A DNA stretch of 64,000 nt from Deinandra increscens subsp. villosa. Its lineage: Eukaryota > Streptophyta > Magnoliopsida > Asterales > Asteraceae. Positions 46,214 through 57,165 of this stretch are shown here, in pieces. The position numbers and the translations under genes are program-made. The stretch's first letter is position 1, and each line of letters begins with the position of its first letter. Location: assembly GCA_039602395.1 (NCBI GenBank), contig JBCNJP010000003.1:20856956-20920955 (forward strand), written 5' to 3'. A model generated the notes under the pieces. The model saw only the letters and a list, made by a program, of their open reading frames with translations, was not told where the DNA came from and did no database searches.

Positions 46214-46784
46214 AGCGGCTTCGGCTTCGGCTCGGGCTGCGGCTTCGGCTCGGGCTGCGACGGCTTCGTTCTCGAGTCGGGCACAGATACTGGCAAGACG
46301 AGGATCCATCGGAGATCATGAGGAGATCACGGTGGAGGAGGTGGCGGCGATCGGCGGTCGGCGCGGCGGCGGCGGAGCCGGCTTCGGCTGGGGCACGGCG
46401 CAGAGAGAGGGAGGGAGGGGATTAGGGTTTTTGTGACTTCTCTTGCAATCCACCTCCTCCCTCCTTCTTTTATTATTAAATCGCGGACCGGGGCCTGTGA
46501 GCTGGGCCCGGTCGCGATTCTCCTTTAGTCCACCAACGTATCAGTCTGTTAATCCGGTAACAACTGATCGGTCCGTCTTTTAATTACCAAGTAATTTTGA
46601 ACCGATATATTTTGTCATTTTAATTAAATAAATAATTAGTATTTATTTAATTCACCATTTAGTTCGTTTATTTCTAATTAACAATTAATTAGATTTAATA
46701 GTCCGTTGACCCGGGTGTAACTCTTACGGGTAAATATCGGTCGGGTTCGTTAATTCGTCGGGTCAGGACACTCTATTTCCAACA
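46214..46784 (-). repeat. copia-2 3' LTR, second part
   Basis: This is the continuation of the split LTR, ending TTTCCAACA. Near 46445-46485 it differs from the partner LTR by a short replaced segment. Confidence 0.93.
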
Positions 46785-46797
46785 GTCTCCCACTTGG
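46785..46797 (-). other. copia-2 polypurine tract
   Basis: On the minus strand this reads CCAAGTGGGAGAC directly before the 3' LTR. Confidence 0.8.
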
Positions 46798-47605
46798 ACT
46801 GAACGCGACAGTTTAACGAGCGTAGTCAGAGGCACTCTAGCTATGCATGGTTACACCAACTAACATTGACACTTTAAGTCGTCAGCCAAAGTATATCTGA
46901 TTGACCATCAAGCAGACTCATGACTTGTGCATTCATTGTCATATGTTCCTTTCTGTATAAGACATTGATGAATTATGGAACATGGACTCCCATATTTTAT
47001 TCATCGATTTTCGTTCTCGATATAATTCGAAGTGATCCAACAAACACACAGTAAGTTTGGGTGAGGCCTCACACTTATCACTTGGAACCAACGAGGGCGC
47101 CTTTATGTCTAACCGTTGCCGAAGCAAGAGAATAGAATCCCTTGTTGAGGCATACAGCTCCCACTAAACTTCAGAGCCATTCCCAAAAGTAGCCGTTATG
47201 GCTGGCAGTTACGCGACAACGTTAGGCTACAATCAAAGAATGTTCTTTAGTAGAAAGGAGTTCGAATATGCGTCTCAGGTCTAAGGATACATTAGAGCAT
47301 GCATTAATCAAGCAAGCAAGACTTCCATGTTTGCGTTGCATGATGCGAGTTACGTCCAACGTCATTCACCAATGAGGTCTGTGAGATTGAACGTTAGACC
47401 ACTTTAAAGTTCAACTAGTCACAATAGTCTTTCTTTAGTATAGCTCCCACTAACTAATCGACTACGGACATTTAGGACAAGAACTTATTGTCAAAGGATT
47501 AAACGTACAAATATTGAACACAGTTATGTAATTCATTATTGCATAAAACAGATGGAATAAGAATAATATAGATAACTGTTGGTGTTCATACATCCAAATA
47601 CTGAA
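46798..47605 (-). other. copia-2 non-coding stretch before 3' LTR
   Basis: About 810 bases between the polyprotein stop and the polypurine tract, with no credible gene. Confidence 0.6.
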
Positions 47606-50600
47606 TCAAAACATGTCTTTAGCTAATCTAAGCCCTATCGCTTCTCTGTGGCGTATATGAGTCTCCTGAGTCATAGGCTTAGTAAAAGGATCAGCTAAGT
47701 TTTGATCTGTGTGTACTTTGCTTATCTTGATTTCATTTCTGTCGACTACTTCTCTTATGTAGTGGAATTTCCTCAGGACGTGCTTGGCCATTTTATGAGA
47801 CCGTTGCTCTTTGGCTTGAGCTATAGCGCCTGTGTTATCGCACAGCATCTCGATGGGCTTCCTAATACTTGGCATAGCATCGAGATCGGATATGAACTTC
47901 TTCATCCACACGGCTTCTTTAGCAGCTTCTGAGGCGGCTATGTATTCGGATTCAGTAGTAGAATCAGCTACTACTGGCTGTTTTGAGCTTCTCCAAGAAA
48001 CAGCCCCTCCGTTAAGAGTGAATACGAATCCCGACTGTGAGCGAGAGTCATCTCGGTCAGTCTGAAAACTAGCGTCAGTGTAACATCTTACAGTGAGCTC
48101 CTCATCAACACCCCCGAATACGAGAAACATATTAGTGGTGTTCCTCAAGTATTTTAGTATGTTCTTCACAGCCATCCAGTGAGCTAGTCCTGGCGTCTGT
48201 TGGTACCGACTTGTCACGCTCAGTGCATACGAGACATCCGGTCGTGTGCAGAGCATGGCATACATGATAGATCCAATAGCAGAGGCAAATGGGATCGATG
48301 CCATTTGGCTTATCTCGCGCTCCGTTTTAGGTTCTTGAGATTTGTCCAAGATTGTTCCCTTAGTCATGGGAACGGTTCCTTTCTTGGAGTTGCTCATGTT
48401 GAACCGAGCTATGATCTTATCAATGTATGTGCTTTGACTGAGTCCCAAAAGGCGCTTAGATCGATATCTGTGAATTTTAATTCCCAGAATGTAAGCGGCT
48501 TCTCCAAGGTCTTTCATAGCGAAACAAGATGAAAGCCATTTCTTAACTTCGTTAAGCATGGGTATGTTGTTCCCTGTGATCAATATATCGTCCACGTACA
48601 GTACGAGGAACGATACAGCGCTCCCACTTGCCTTTTTGTAAACACAAGGCTCATCTTTGTTTTGTTCAAAACCAAACTCTTTGACCTTTTGATCAAAACG
48701 AAGATTCCAGCTTCGAGATGCTTGCTTGAGTCCATAAATGGACTTGCTTAGCTTGCAAACCTTGTTTGGATTCTCTGGATCGACAAAACCATCAGGCTGA
48801 ACCATATAGACATCTTCTTCAAGTTGTCCGTTCAGGAAGGCGGTTTTAACGTCCATTTTCCATATCTCATAGTCATGGTATGCGGCTATGGCAAGGAGAA
48901 TCCTGATCGATTTGATCATTACAACGGGTGAAAAGGTCTCATCATAGTCAATCCCTTGAGTTTGAGTGAAACCTTTTGCTACAAGCCGTGCCTTGTAGGT
49001 TTGCACATTTCCATGCATGTCAGTTTTTCTTTTAAAGATCCACTTGCTCCCTACTGCCCGTGTGTCGAGTGGTAGCTCAATCAAGTCCCAGACATGATTG
49101 TCACGCATGGATTGCATCTCAGCGTTCATGGCTTCAAGCCATTTATCAGATTCCGGATCCGATATAGCAGCTTTGTAATTAATAGGCTCATCGTTAGAAT
49201 CGGCTATTAACAGAACGTCGAAGGCCTCATGATATCCAAGGTATCTATCAGGCTCATATCGTATTCTTTCGCTCCTACGAACGCTTGTGCTTGTGTTTGG
49301 GTCTGATGGTGCGACAACAACTTGTCGGTCAGACGCAACGACCGTTTCAGGGTTAGGTGTATCTTGAATTTCTTCAAGATCCACTGGATCACTATTTGTT
49401 CCTCGAGTAAGGAATTCTTTCTCAAGGAATTTACCTTTCCTTTTGATGGAAACAGTGTTTGCATCAGGATGGTAAAAGTAATAACCGGTATTACAATAGT
49501 ATCCAACGAAAGTTACCTTTTCGCCTCGGGGATCAAGCTTATTGTCAGATTCACTGGTGACATAAGCATCGCATCCCCATACCCTGAGGTATGATAGTTT
49601 AGGAAGAGAACCATGCCATATCTCATATGGGGTCTTCCCTACTTTCTTGGTCGGTGCCAGATTTATTAGGCGAGCAGCGGTCAAGATGGCATATCCCCAA
49701 AAGGAATGTGGCAAGGAGGTCATGCACATCATCGATCGAACCATGTTAAGCAAAGTTCGATTCCTCCTTTCACTAACGCCATTTAACTGGGGTGTGCCAG
49801 GTGGAGTAGGTTGTGAAACAATTCCACATTCCTTTAGATGATTCAGGAATTCAGCGCTTAGGTATTCTCCGCCTCTATCGGATCGAAGTATTTTAATAGT
49901 TCGATTTAACTGATTTTGTACTTCGTTTTGAAACTCTTTGAACTTTTCAAAAGTTTCATGTTTGTGTTTCATCAGATAGACATAGGCATATCGGCTGTAG
50001 TCATCGATGAAAGTCACGAAGTACCGTTCACGATTTCTCGTCTCGGTTCGAAAGGGTCCACACACATCAGTGTGAATAATGCCTAACAAGCCTTGGGCCC
50101 GTTCTCCTGTATGGGTGAAGGGTGACTTGGTTAATTTACCAGATAAGCATGACTCGCACTCATCGAAGGAATCTGCATCTTGGGATTCGTGAATGCCAGC
50201 AGTTTGCAACTTCTTAATGCGGGCCTTACTTATGTGACCAAGTCTATGGTGCCATAACGAGGATTCGTTACTATCAGTTTTGCTTCTTTTAGAAACATGA
50301 TAGAGCTGGTCGTTTGTTTGAACATCTATCTCATATATACCATGTCGAGGTTTAGCCTCGAAATAAAAGATATTATTAAGGTAAGCAGAAATCACATTTC
50401 CATTAAATTTATACCGAAATCCTTGTTCAAACAATGAAGAGACAGAAATAATGTTTCTGGATAAACCAGGTGCATATAAACAGTTAATCAAATTAACTAC
50501 AAGGCCAGAAGAGCATGAAAAAGAGTAAGTGCCAGCAACAAGTACTGGGACCCTCTTCCCGTCACCAACGATGAGGTCCATGCAGCCTCGTTCTGTCTTC

Positions 50601-51469
50601 TTCCACTTCTCAGGTTCCTGCAAAACATTAACAATGTGATAACCACATCCAGTATCAAATACCCATGAATTGGAGGAAACAGTGAAAAGTTCAATAACAT
50701 TTATTGAAATACCTGATGAGCAACCCTTATTAGGGTTCTTGGTCATCTTCAGCTTTGCAAGATAAACGGGACAGTTGCGACGCCAGTGTCCCATTTTGTT
50801 GCACTCATAGCACAGGCGCTCCTCGGGAGGCTGCACCTGTGGTTTCTTGCCTTTGCCTTCTTTAACCTTCTTGGCTTTGGAGATCTTTGTATTAGCAACT
50901 TTGAGCACGTCCGGCGTGGTCCTGATCTTCACGTTGGGTATCAACGGAATAACCTCCTCGATCGACTGAGCCGAACAATTAATCGTAAGAATACGATAAT
51001 GTTCAGGCAAAGATCTGAGTACTACATCAAGAGCCATCCCGTCAGAGATGGAGTAGCCAAGGTCGATCATCCTGTCGCGATACGCTTTCATCAGCATGAC
51101 ATGATCGTATGGAGAGGAGTCGTTAGCCATGGAGCAGTTCACAAATTGTGAAAGTGCATCAGCTCGCTCAGTCCTCTGACTCAATTCAAATAAATCCTTG
51201 AGTTTACGAATGATGTCATAATCAGACATCCCCATGAAATTGTACCGGTAATCCTGAGTCATGCTAGATAACATCAGGTCAGTGACGTCCTTATCATCGT
51301 CAGTGTGCTTTTGGAGCTCAGACCGCGAGTTCTCATTTAGCAAGTAAGATGGAATACTCGCGATCGGTCGGTCGATAACATAGAGTTTCCCGAAGAGCCT
51401 TAAAAGGTTTCTCAGGGTTGTCTGCCATGCGAGAAAGCCTGTCTCAGTGAAGGGGTCGAGTTGTACCAT
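47606..51469 (-). CDS. copia-2 Gag-Pol polyprotein, 1287 aa, intact
   Basis: One frame holds all copia domains. Gag is about 1-215; the CCHC knuckle CYECNKMGHWRRNC is 220-233; the protease DTG is 272-274; the integrase zinc-binding residues are His408/His412/Cys438/Cys441. The integrase core has D468, D531 and E567, a D,D35E spacing. RT has D873 in MDVKTAFLNG and YVDD at 958-961. RNase H has D1132, E1173 and D1211 (TDASF, TESEY, CDNTGA). All catalytic residues I can check are present. The products would package, reverse-transcribe and integrate the element. The start is the first ATG (MVQLDPFTETGF), which matches where copia gag proteins usually begin. Nothing in the coding region is broken. 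The split 3' LTR might still hinder a new cycle. Confidence 0.97.
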   Translation of the reverse strand: MVQLDPFTETGFLAWQTTLRNLLRLFGKLYVIDRPIASIPSYLLNENSRSELQKHTDDDKDVTDLMLSSMTQDYRYNFMGMSDYDIIRKLKDLFELSQRTERADALSQFVNCSMANDSSPYDHVMLMKAYRDRMIDLGYSISDGMALDVVLRSLPEHYRILTINCSAQSIEEVIPLIPNVKIRTTPDVLKVANTKISKAKKVKEGKGKKPQVQPPEERLCYECNKMGHWRRNCPVYLAKLKMTKNPNKGCSSGISINVIELFTVSSNSWVFDTGCGYHIVNVLQEPEKWKKTERGCMDLIVGDGKRVPVLVAGTYSFSCSSGLVVNLINCLYAPGLSRNIISVSSLFEQGFRYKFNGNVISAYLNNIFYFEAKPRHGIYEIDVQTNDQLYHVSKRSKTDSNESSLWHHRLGHISKARIKKLQTAGIHESQDADSFDECESCLSGKLTKSPFTHTGERAQGLLGIIHTDVCGPFRTETRNRERYFVTFIDDYSRYAYVYLMKHKHETFEKFKEFQNEVQNQLNRTIKILRSDRGGEYLSAEFLNHLKECGIVSQPTPPGTPQLNGVSERRNRTLLNMVRSMMCMTSLPHSFWGYAILTAARLINLAPTKKVGKTPYEIWHGSLPKLSYLRVWGCDAYVTSESDNKLDPRGEKVTFVGYYCNTGYYFYHPDANTVSIKRKGKFLEKEFLTRGTNSDPVDLEEIQDTPNPETVVASDRQVVVAPSDPNTSTSVRRSERIRYEPDRYLGYHEAFDVLLIADSNDEPINYKAAISDPESDKWLEAMNAEMQSMRDNHVWDLIELPLDTRAVGSKWIFKRKTDMHGNVQTYKARLVAKGFTQTQGIDYDETFSPVVMIKSIRILLAIAAYHDYEIWKMDVKTAFLNGQLEEDVYMVQPDGFVDPENPNKVCKLSKSIYGLKQASRSWNLRFDQKVKEFGFEQNKDEPCVYKKASGSAVSFLVLYVDDILITGNNIPMLNEVKKWLSSCFAMKDLGEAAYILGIKIHRYRSKRLLGLSQSTYIDKIIARFNMSNSKKGTVPMTKGTILDKSQEPKTEREISQMASIPFASAIGSIMYAMLCTRPDVSYALSVTSRYQQTPGLAHWMAVKNILKYLRNTTNMFLVFGGVDEELTVRCYTDASFQTDRDDSRSQSGFVFTLNGGAVSWRSSKQPVVADSTTESEYIAASEAAKEAVWMKKFISDLDAMPSIRKPIEMLCDNTGAIAQAKEQRSHKMAKHVLRKFHYIREVVDRNEIKISKVHTDQNLADPFTKPMTQETHIRHREAIGLRLAKDMF

Positions 51470-52665
51470 TGAACTTAATGGAGGTGAGTTTTCTTTAGCC
51501 TTCTGAAATCAAGCAAAGTATATTTAATCAGTATTTTCGATGTTTATTTTTCTTTAAAAATAAGTTGGTAAAGTTTATTTTTAAGAAAATGAGAATTCGT
51601 TTAGACGACATTACTTGAGACCGCCAAATGAGCCTCAGGAGCAAGGCCGTGTAAACAAACGGACAACGGTTGTCAATTGTGAGACTCAAGTCACAATTCT
51701 CGGTATGAGGCCGCTATATACATACAATTGTATTTTGCGATACGTTTAGCCTCATCCGTGCCCACTCTAGCAATACACATCCGTGGCGCGGTGTTGAAAT
51801 ACTCCAACACCACGAACATGTACGTCTAAAGCGATAGTAATCCTAAATGGTCGATTGTGATGACACGGTGTTGAAATACTCCAATGTCCTCACCTTAGAA
51901 GGTACCCTCGGCACCAAGTGCGGTGTTGAAATACTCCAACACTGATGCTCCGGTAAATACGTTCCAAGTTCGACTTGAGATAGGATGGCACGAACTATCA
52001 GTTTTAAGAATTACCAAATAGGGATATTAATTACTTTTAATATTTAATTACCGTCAGACACGAACGATAAAACCCTATCACCACTCGGGACTAGTAAATT
52101 AATTTAACCTAATTAAATTACTAAGTTGTCGCGAATGGCATATTGTGTGTTAAACGGCATAAGGTCTTGATCTCGCTCGAGCCATACAAGCGAGATCATA
52201 AGGGACAAATTTAAAATAAATTAAATTAAATAAAATGGTGAACGATCGAGATGGCAACTCTGTGCGATCTGGAATCCTGTTCAGCTCCCACTTGCTTCGA
52301 CATCCCTCTGGTGTGTGTCCAGTCTTCGACATTTGGTTACATACAAATTTACAATTACTAAAACTACTTCTAGTAAACTAGCTCTAAATTTGTACAACTT
52401 TGAAACCCAAAATCCGGGTCCAATAATTCAAAACGAAATACAAACAATTGGGCCAACAACTTGGGCCAAACAGAGAAAAACAAAAACACGCCAAACATAT
52501 TCATATATGAATACAAAATATAGAGGGGTCGGCCGTAACACACAATAAAATATATAGAATTAAAATAAATAAATAAATTAATTCTAATTCGCAATTTGGA
52601 TTTAAGTCGAAATTGCGAACTACCGGTTACGAGAAGACCGGTTCTGGTTTGCGCGCGGTGATAAT
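51470..52665 (-). other. copia-2 leader with three hairpin repeats
   Basis: Non-coding leader between primer-binding site and gag. It holds GTGTTGAAATACTCCAACAC at 51791-51810 and 51923-51942, and a variant (GTGTTGAAATACTCCAATG) at 51868-51886. GTGTTG and CAACAC form a perfect six-base stem in two of the copies. Confidence 0.8.
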
Positions 52666-52678
52666 GGCTCTGATACCA
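52666..52678 (-). other. copia-2 primer-binding site
   Basis: On the minus strand this is TGGTATCAGAGCC, the standard initiator-tRNA-Met site, one base from the LTR. Confidence 0.92.
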
Positions 52679-52796
52679 CTGTTGGGTTTTACAGTGGGAT
52701 CCGGGTTACCGATTTTAATTTTATTAAAACCGATTTAATAATTAAATTAATTCTAAATTAATTTGGTAGCGGAAACGAATTAAAACGCGGACGCAA

Positions 52797-52894
52797 CTGT
52801 AACAGGATCAATCACCGACACGACAAACACAGTAAAATATATTTATTTAAATAAATAAATAATTAAAATTAAATATCTAATGAATTAGATATAC
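52797..52894 (-). other. Candidate intron in the copia-2 5' LTR
   Basis: A 98-bp AT-rich stretch on the sense strand begins CCAAG|GTATAT and ends CCTGTTACAG|TTGCG, between a GC-rich and a mixed segment. The other LTR keeps both sites (32964-33061). The size and base contrast fit a plant intron. Splicing is not shown. Confidence 0.4.
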
Positions 52895-53368
52895 CTTGGC
52901 GGGATCCGAGCAACCGCTCGAGACACCCGGATTCAACGGGCTCGCGCTAGGACGAACTGTGACGTCTGACTCGAACCTTCGAGACAGATCGTCGACGGTG
53001 GCATCGGCGGCAGCTGGCGGCGGTGGTGGTAGGGATACCACCGGTGGTGGTGACAAAATCTTCTCCGTCGGGATGGCCACCGGAACGGATCCCACGACGA
53101 TCGAATCGCCGGTGATCGGAGGTGACACGGTGGTGGCGGCCGGCGGGTACAAGGCCGCGGGCCACGACGACGGGACCGAACGCGGTGGTCTCGGCTACGC
53201 CGGCAGCGCGAGGACCACCGTTCGGTGGTCGCGTGGCGGCGCGTGAGAGGCAGCGGCGGCGGCGGCTTGGGCCGCGGCGGCGGCTCGGGCTGCGGCTTCG
53301 GCTTCGGCTCGGGCTGCGACGGCTTCGCTCTCGAGTCGGGCACAGATACTGGCAAGACGAGGATCCAT
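52895..53368 (-). pseudogene. ORF inside the copia-2 LTR, sense strand, about 158 codons
   Basis: On the element's coding strand an ATG (53368-53366, MDPRLASICARLESEA) opens a frame that is Ala/Glu/Arg-rich (coiled-coil-like), then Pro-rich (LSPPPVVSLPPPPP), then ends at a splice-donor-like AAG|GTATAT. In this LTR an in-frame TAG (53197-53195) interrupts it at codon 58. The other LTR has CAG there, and its frame is open until split by the gypsy-like insertion. The two LTRs differ by two 21-base length changes, both multiples of three, and by one single-base change close to the end. I do not recognise the protein. It may be a captured host 5' gene end or a chance frame in GCC-rich DNA. Confidence 0.45.
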
Positions 53369-53838
53369 CGGAGATCACGAGGAGATCACAGCGGAGGAGG
53401 TGGCGGCGATCGGCGGTCGGCGCGGCGGCGGCGGAGCCGGCTTCGGCTGGGGCACGACGCAGAGAGAGGGAGGGAGGGGATTAGGGTTTTTGTGACTTCT
53501 CTTGCAATCCACCTCCGATTAGGGTTTTTATGACTTCTCGGCTGGGGCCTGTGAGCTGGGCCCGGTCGCGATTCTCCTTTAGTCCACCAACCGATCAGTC
53601 TGTTAATCCGGTAACAACTGATCGGTCCGTCTTTTAATTACCAAGTAATTTTGAACCGATATATTTTGTCGTTTTAATTAAATAAATAATTAGTATTTAT
53701 TTAATTCACCATTTAGTTCGTTTATTTCTAATTAACAATTAATTAGATTTAATAGTCCGTTGACCCGGGTGTAACTCTTACGGGTCAATATCGGTCGGGT
53801 TCGTTAATTCGTCGGGTCAGGACACTCTATTTCCAACA

Positions 53839-53985
53839 GGGGTTGCTCCAATTAATGTTTTCAGCATTTTTTTTTGTCTAAACCAATAAAAAATAATCCA
53901 ACATGACGTGTGCTGAAGTGTCTATAAAAAACCGGTCAAGTCAAAAAGGGAAAATCCCGAGTGACTAAACACACGCGTAGGGCAG
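53839..53985. other. Flanking DNA right of copia-2
   Basis: Continues the sequence broken at 32846. It meets the proposed Athila LTR edge at 53986. No gene is seen. Confidence 0.4.
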
Positions 53986-55586
53986 TGTACCCATCGTATG
54001 CAGAATAGTATCGGTAAATACCCGGATGTCAAATCCAAGGACGCAATGCAGGCTCTCGATATGCGAAATTTGCTAATATTTAACCTAAAATATATTGAAT
54101 TTCAGATAAACAAAGAACCAGATAAGAAAGTAACTGAAAATACTAAGGAACAAAGTAACCGAGTCTAAGAATGTAAATCAGTAATGAGACGGAATCACTC
54201 GGATAAGAATCCTATAAGCATGACTTTGACCTCCAATCTGACTAATAATATGACAACTACCCCGTAAATGATAACTACCAAGGCAACCTAGACTATAGAC
54301 ACATCGTAGTTACCAAGGTAATCCCAAATAAAAGTCCAGGTAGAAAACTGAATGAAACTACCTAATTGCCTAGTTGTTTCGGTCAAAGCTAACCAAACAC
54401 ACACGAAACATGTATTACACAAGGAAGGTCTTCCTAAGCAAGCCCTATAACGTGAATAAATCTGAATTGAGACCCTAAGAACTTAGGCAATGTTAAACAC
54501 GAAGTGACAAGTCAAAACCTTACGGTCATAAGCGTTCTAACCAACCAATCAATATCTAGCAACCACCTAATGTGCAAAATGAATCGGTCAACTCAATTTC
54601 AACACAAATGCATACAAGATCAGCCCCCAAATCTGAATCATACAATCATGTGGACGGTCATCGGATCATGCATTAACCTAAAACTATAAAAGTCCAAGAT
54701 TAACAATGAGGAATTTAACAATTTGGTTGAAGTTCTTCAACCCACATCATATGATTCAAATAGAAGCTAACAATGCATATATGATCATTCAAAGCATCCA
54801 ATTCAGAATTAATAGGCAATTTCATCAAGTCATAATGAAAAGTCAAACCGAAAAGTCAAAACATGCTTAGAATCATCAAATCCAAGTGATAGAAGGAAAT
54901 CTAGCCAAACATCATGAATCCAAACATGAAGCAAATCAGATCTGATGTAAACATGTCAAAACAAACAAGATCTAGGAAGAAATGAAGGAAGAATGATGAA
55001 ATCCAAACCGAAATCTTCACTTTTCCAAGCTTTTCCTTCCAAAATCCCCGCTCCTTTGGCCTTGATCTCTTCAAAATCAATCTCAGAACCCTCAAAATAT
55101 GTAAACTGGTCGAAATGGGGCCTCAAATCTTTTTATAGGGGTTTTCAAGGGTTTTTCGTATCTGATGATCGATGCGGGCCTTTGAATAAATGGTACATGC
55201 AGCCCGCATAAGGAGCTCCTGAAAAATCTTGCCGTGCCTGCATGCGGGCCATCTGGGCGTCTGTGTAGGAGGCATGCTGCCCACATATCTCTGTTGACTG
55301 TAGCTTTGACCAGGCATGCGGCCCATCTGAGGAAATATGAAACAGGCAGATGGCCCGCATGTCCATCAGAATCATAAAAATCTCTATTTTCTTCTATCTT
55401 CACCTTCGGATGCCAATCTAACTCCAAAGTGCCTCGTTTCCAACCAAAATGAATACACGACTGCAGCCAACTCCTAAAATTCACATATGTAACAATTAAG
55501 CATCAATTCCAACCAAAACATAACAAAAATATGATATAAATGAGGGATTTATTCATCAACAATCATAAACAAGATGTTATGCATCA
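53986..55586 (-). repeat. Athila 3' LTR, about 1.6 kb
   Basis: The right edge is set by GCATCA next to a polypurine tract. The left edge (TGTACCC at 53986) was chosen for its likeness to the LTR edge at 2925 (TGCACACG) and is uncertain. Inside, 55160-55365 repeats the word CATGCGGGCCATCTG several times. Confidence 0.6.
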
Positions 55587-55602
55587 AATATCCCCACACT
55601 TA
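55587..55602 (-). other. Athila polypurine tract
   Basis: On the minus strand this reads TAAGTGTGGGGATATT directly before the LTR. A second AAGTGTGGGG lies at 56577-56586 and could be a further tract or a decayed duplicate. Confidence 0.65.
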
Positions 55603-57165
55603 AACCTTTTTCGCCCCTGAAAAAGTCCGCAATGAGATCATAACCGAAGAATTGACCTTCCACTTTATTTTAAACTAGATACTCACGCGCTAAAAATGAT
55701 TACCGGTATTTCGGTCCGACTAATCCCAACCGCCAAAAACCAAAGCCCCTGAACATGCTTTATTCAGAATATTTACCAAATATGGGTCCCACACTAACAG
55801 TTTCACAACTAGGCCTAATCCCATCTCAAAGCATGAATCAACACGGGACAAACCAGTTCAGGTTTTTCCTACCACAATTGAATAAACTATTTATGATTCG
55901 GAGATTATGGAAAGTGGAATGGATGGAATGATGGCTGAGCTTGAATTAAGTTTATTTATTTTATCCTAAAGCTCCACCCGACATTACATCTTCCGAGTCC
56001 CTATCCTGAGAGGTAGTAAGCAGGTTTTGACCCTCGCACAGAAAACCACATCACCTCAATAGATTATCTCCGGAGTCACTATCCCTAGTGGTAGAACATA
56101 GGATCATCGAATTTTGTGCACTTTATTCGATTTTTTTTCTTTTTTTTTTCAATTTTTTTGCATATATACATATATTCAAAACAAGTTCAAGATGGATGGA
56201 TGAATGGGGCGCCACTATTTCTCGGATTTATTTTCTTAAAAAGATCATAGTGTGCCAGGCACATTTTATTCAATTGAGGTACCTATCAGCCTATTCAACA
56301 GTTTCAGCTTTGCTACTACGCTAAAGGCGGGAACCCACAATATTTATTTATTTATTAAGGTTTATTTAAGTAGCGAAATCAGGATTTTTAAGCTTTTAGA
56401 AATCAGCTGGGCCTACCAGCATATCACAAATTAGGCGCTCTACAAAAAGAATCAAAACTCCGGTTTTACCTATCATTTCTCATTTTGTTGCAGACAATTT
56501 TAAGGGCATTTTTGAAAAAAAAATTGAAATTTAAGCGCAAATTAAACAACTTCATGTTTTCTTCAACCGTTTCCCTCCCCACACTTGAATCGTACATCAT
56601 CCCGAATGTACGTGAATGACAAAAATAAGAATAAGGGTGAAGGAAACTGAAAACTCCCCTGATCAAAGATATGCAGCTCTCGACGAATGCCATAACTGCC
56701 AGAATGAGTCGCGAGGGGCCAAACATCTCTGAATCGGCAGGAACCACAAATCTCGACCGTAAGTGCCAGAAATGGGTCTCGAATAGGTGCCAGAACTGCC
56801 TTATCATGTCACTATCAAGCAAACACATGGTAGATACATCAACCATCAAATATAGATAATAAGATCATAGAGTTAACCACAATGTACGCCCAACACATAT
56901 ACAAAAATACCCAAGTTTGTAAATCAAAGTATGACATAATATAGCAAAATAAGAATACAACTCAGAAAGGGTACAACCAAATCATCACGGCTGTTGGTCG
57001 GCTGGTGGAACACCTGGAAATGGAGGCAACTGGATCTCTGGATCTCTGGAGGCAATCTGTGTAAGCACCTGTGTCATCCAAGTCATGGCTGGTACCAGTG
57101 GAGTCAGTTGGGCTATCTGAGCGCCCATCGCATCAATGGTATGTGTCTGAGCCTAAACGAGTTGA
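55603..57165 (-). other. Athila spacer between third ORF and 3' LTR
   Basis: No gene is seen. Two related phrases, CCGAGTCCCTATCCTGAGAG (55997-56016) and CCGGAGTCACTATCCCTAGT (56071-56090), look like a small internal duplication. Confidence 0.5.

Larger units (their letters stand above)
32847..53838 (-). mobile_element. Ty1/copia element copia-2 with intact polyprotein, carrying a nested insertion
   Basis: Paired LTRs (TGTTGGGTTTTACAG ... TTTCCAACA), a primer-binding site, a polypurine tract and one uninterrupted polyprotein. The flanks are GGGGG (32842-32846) and GGGGT (53839-53843), a target duplication with one mismatch. Without the insert (33444-46213) the element would be about 8.2 kb. 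The 3' LTR is split by the insert. The coding region and 5' LTR remain in one piece. Confidence 0.92.
52680..53838 (-). repeat. copia-2 5' LTR
   Basis: A complete LTR of 1159 bp with an unusual GC-rich, (GCC)-rich middle (52900-53480) between AT-rich ends. The GC-rich part holds a sense-strand ORF (see 52895-53368) preceded by AAACCCTAA, a telo-box-like word, and by CT-rich text. Confidence 0.93.
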
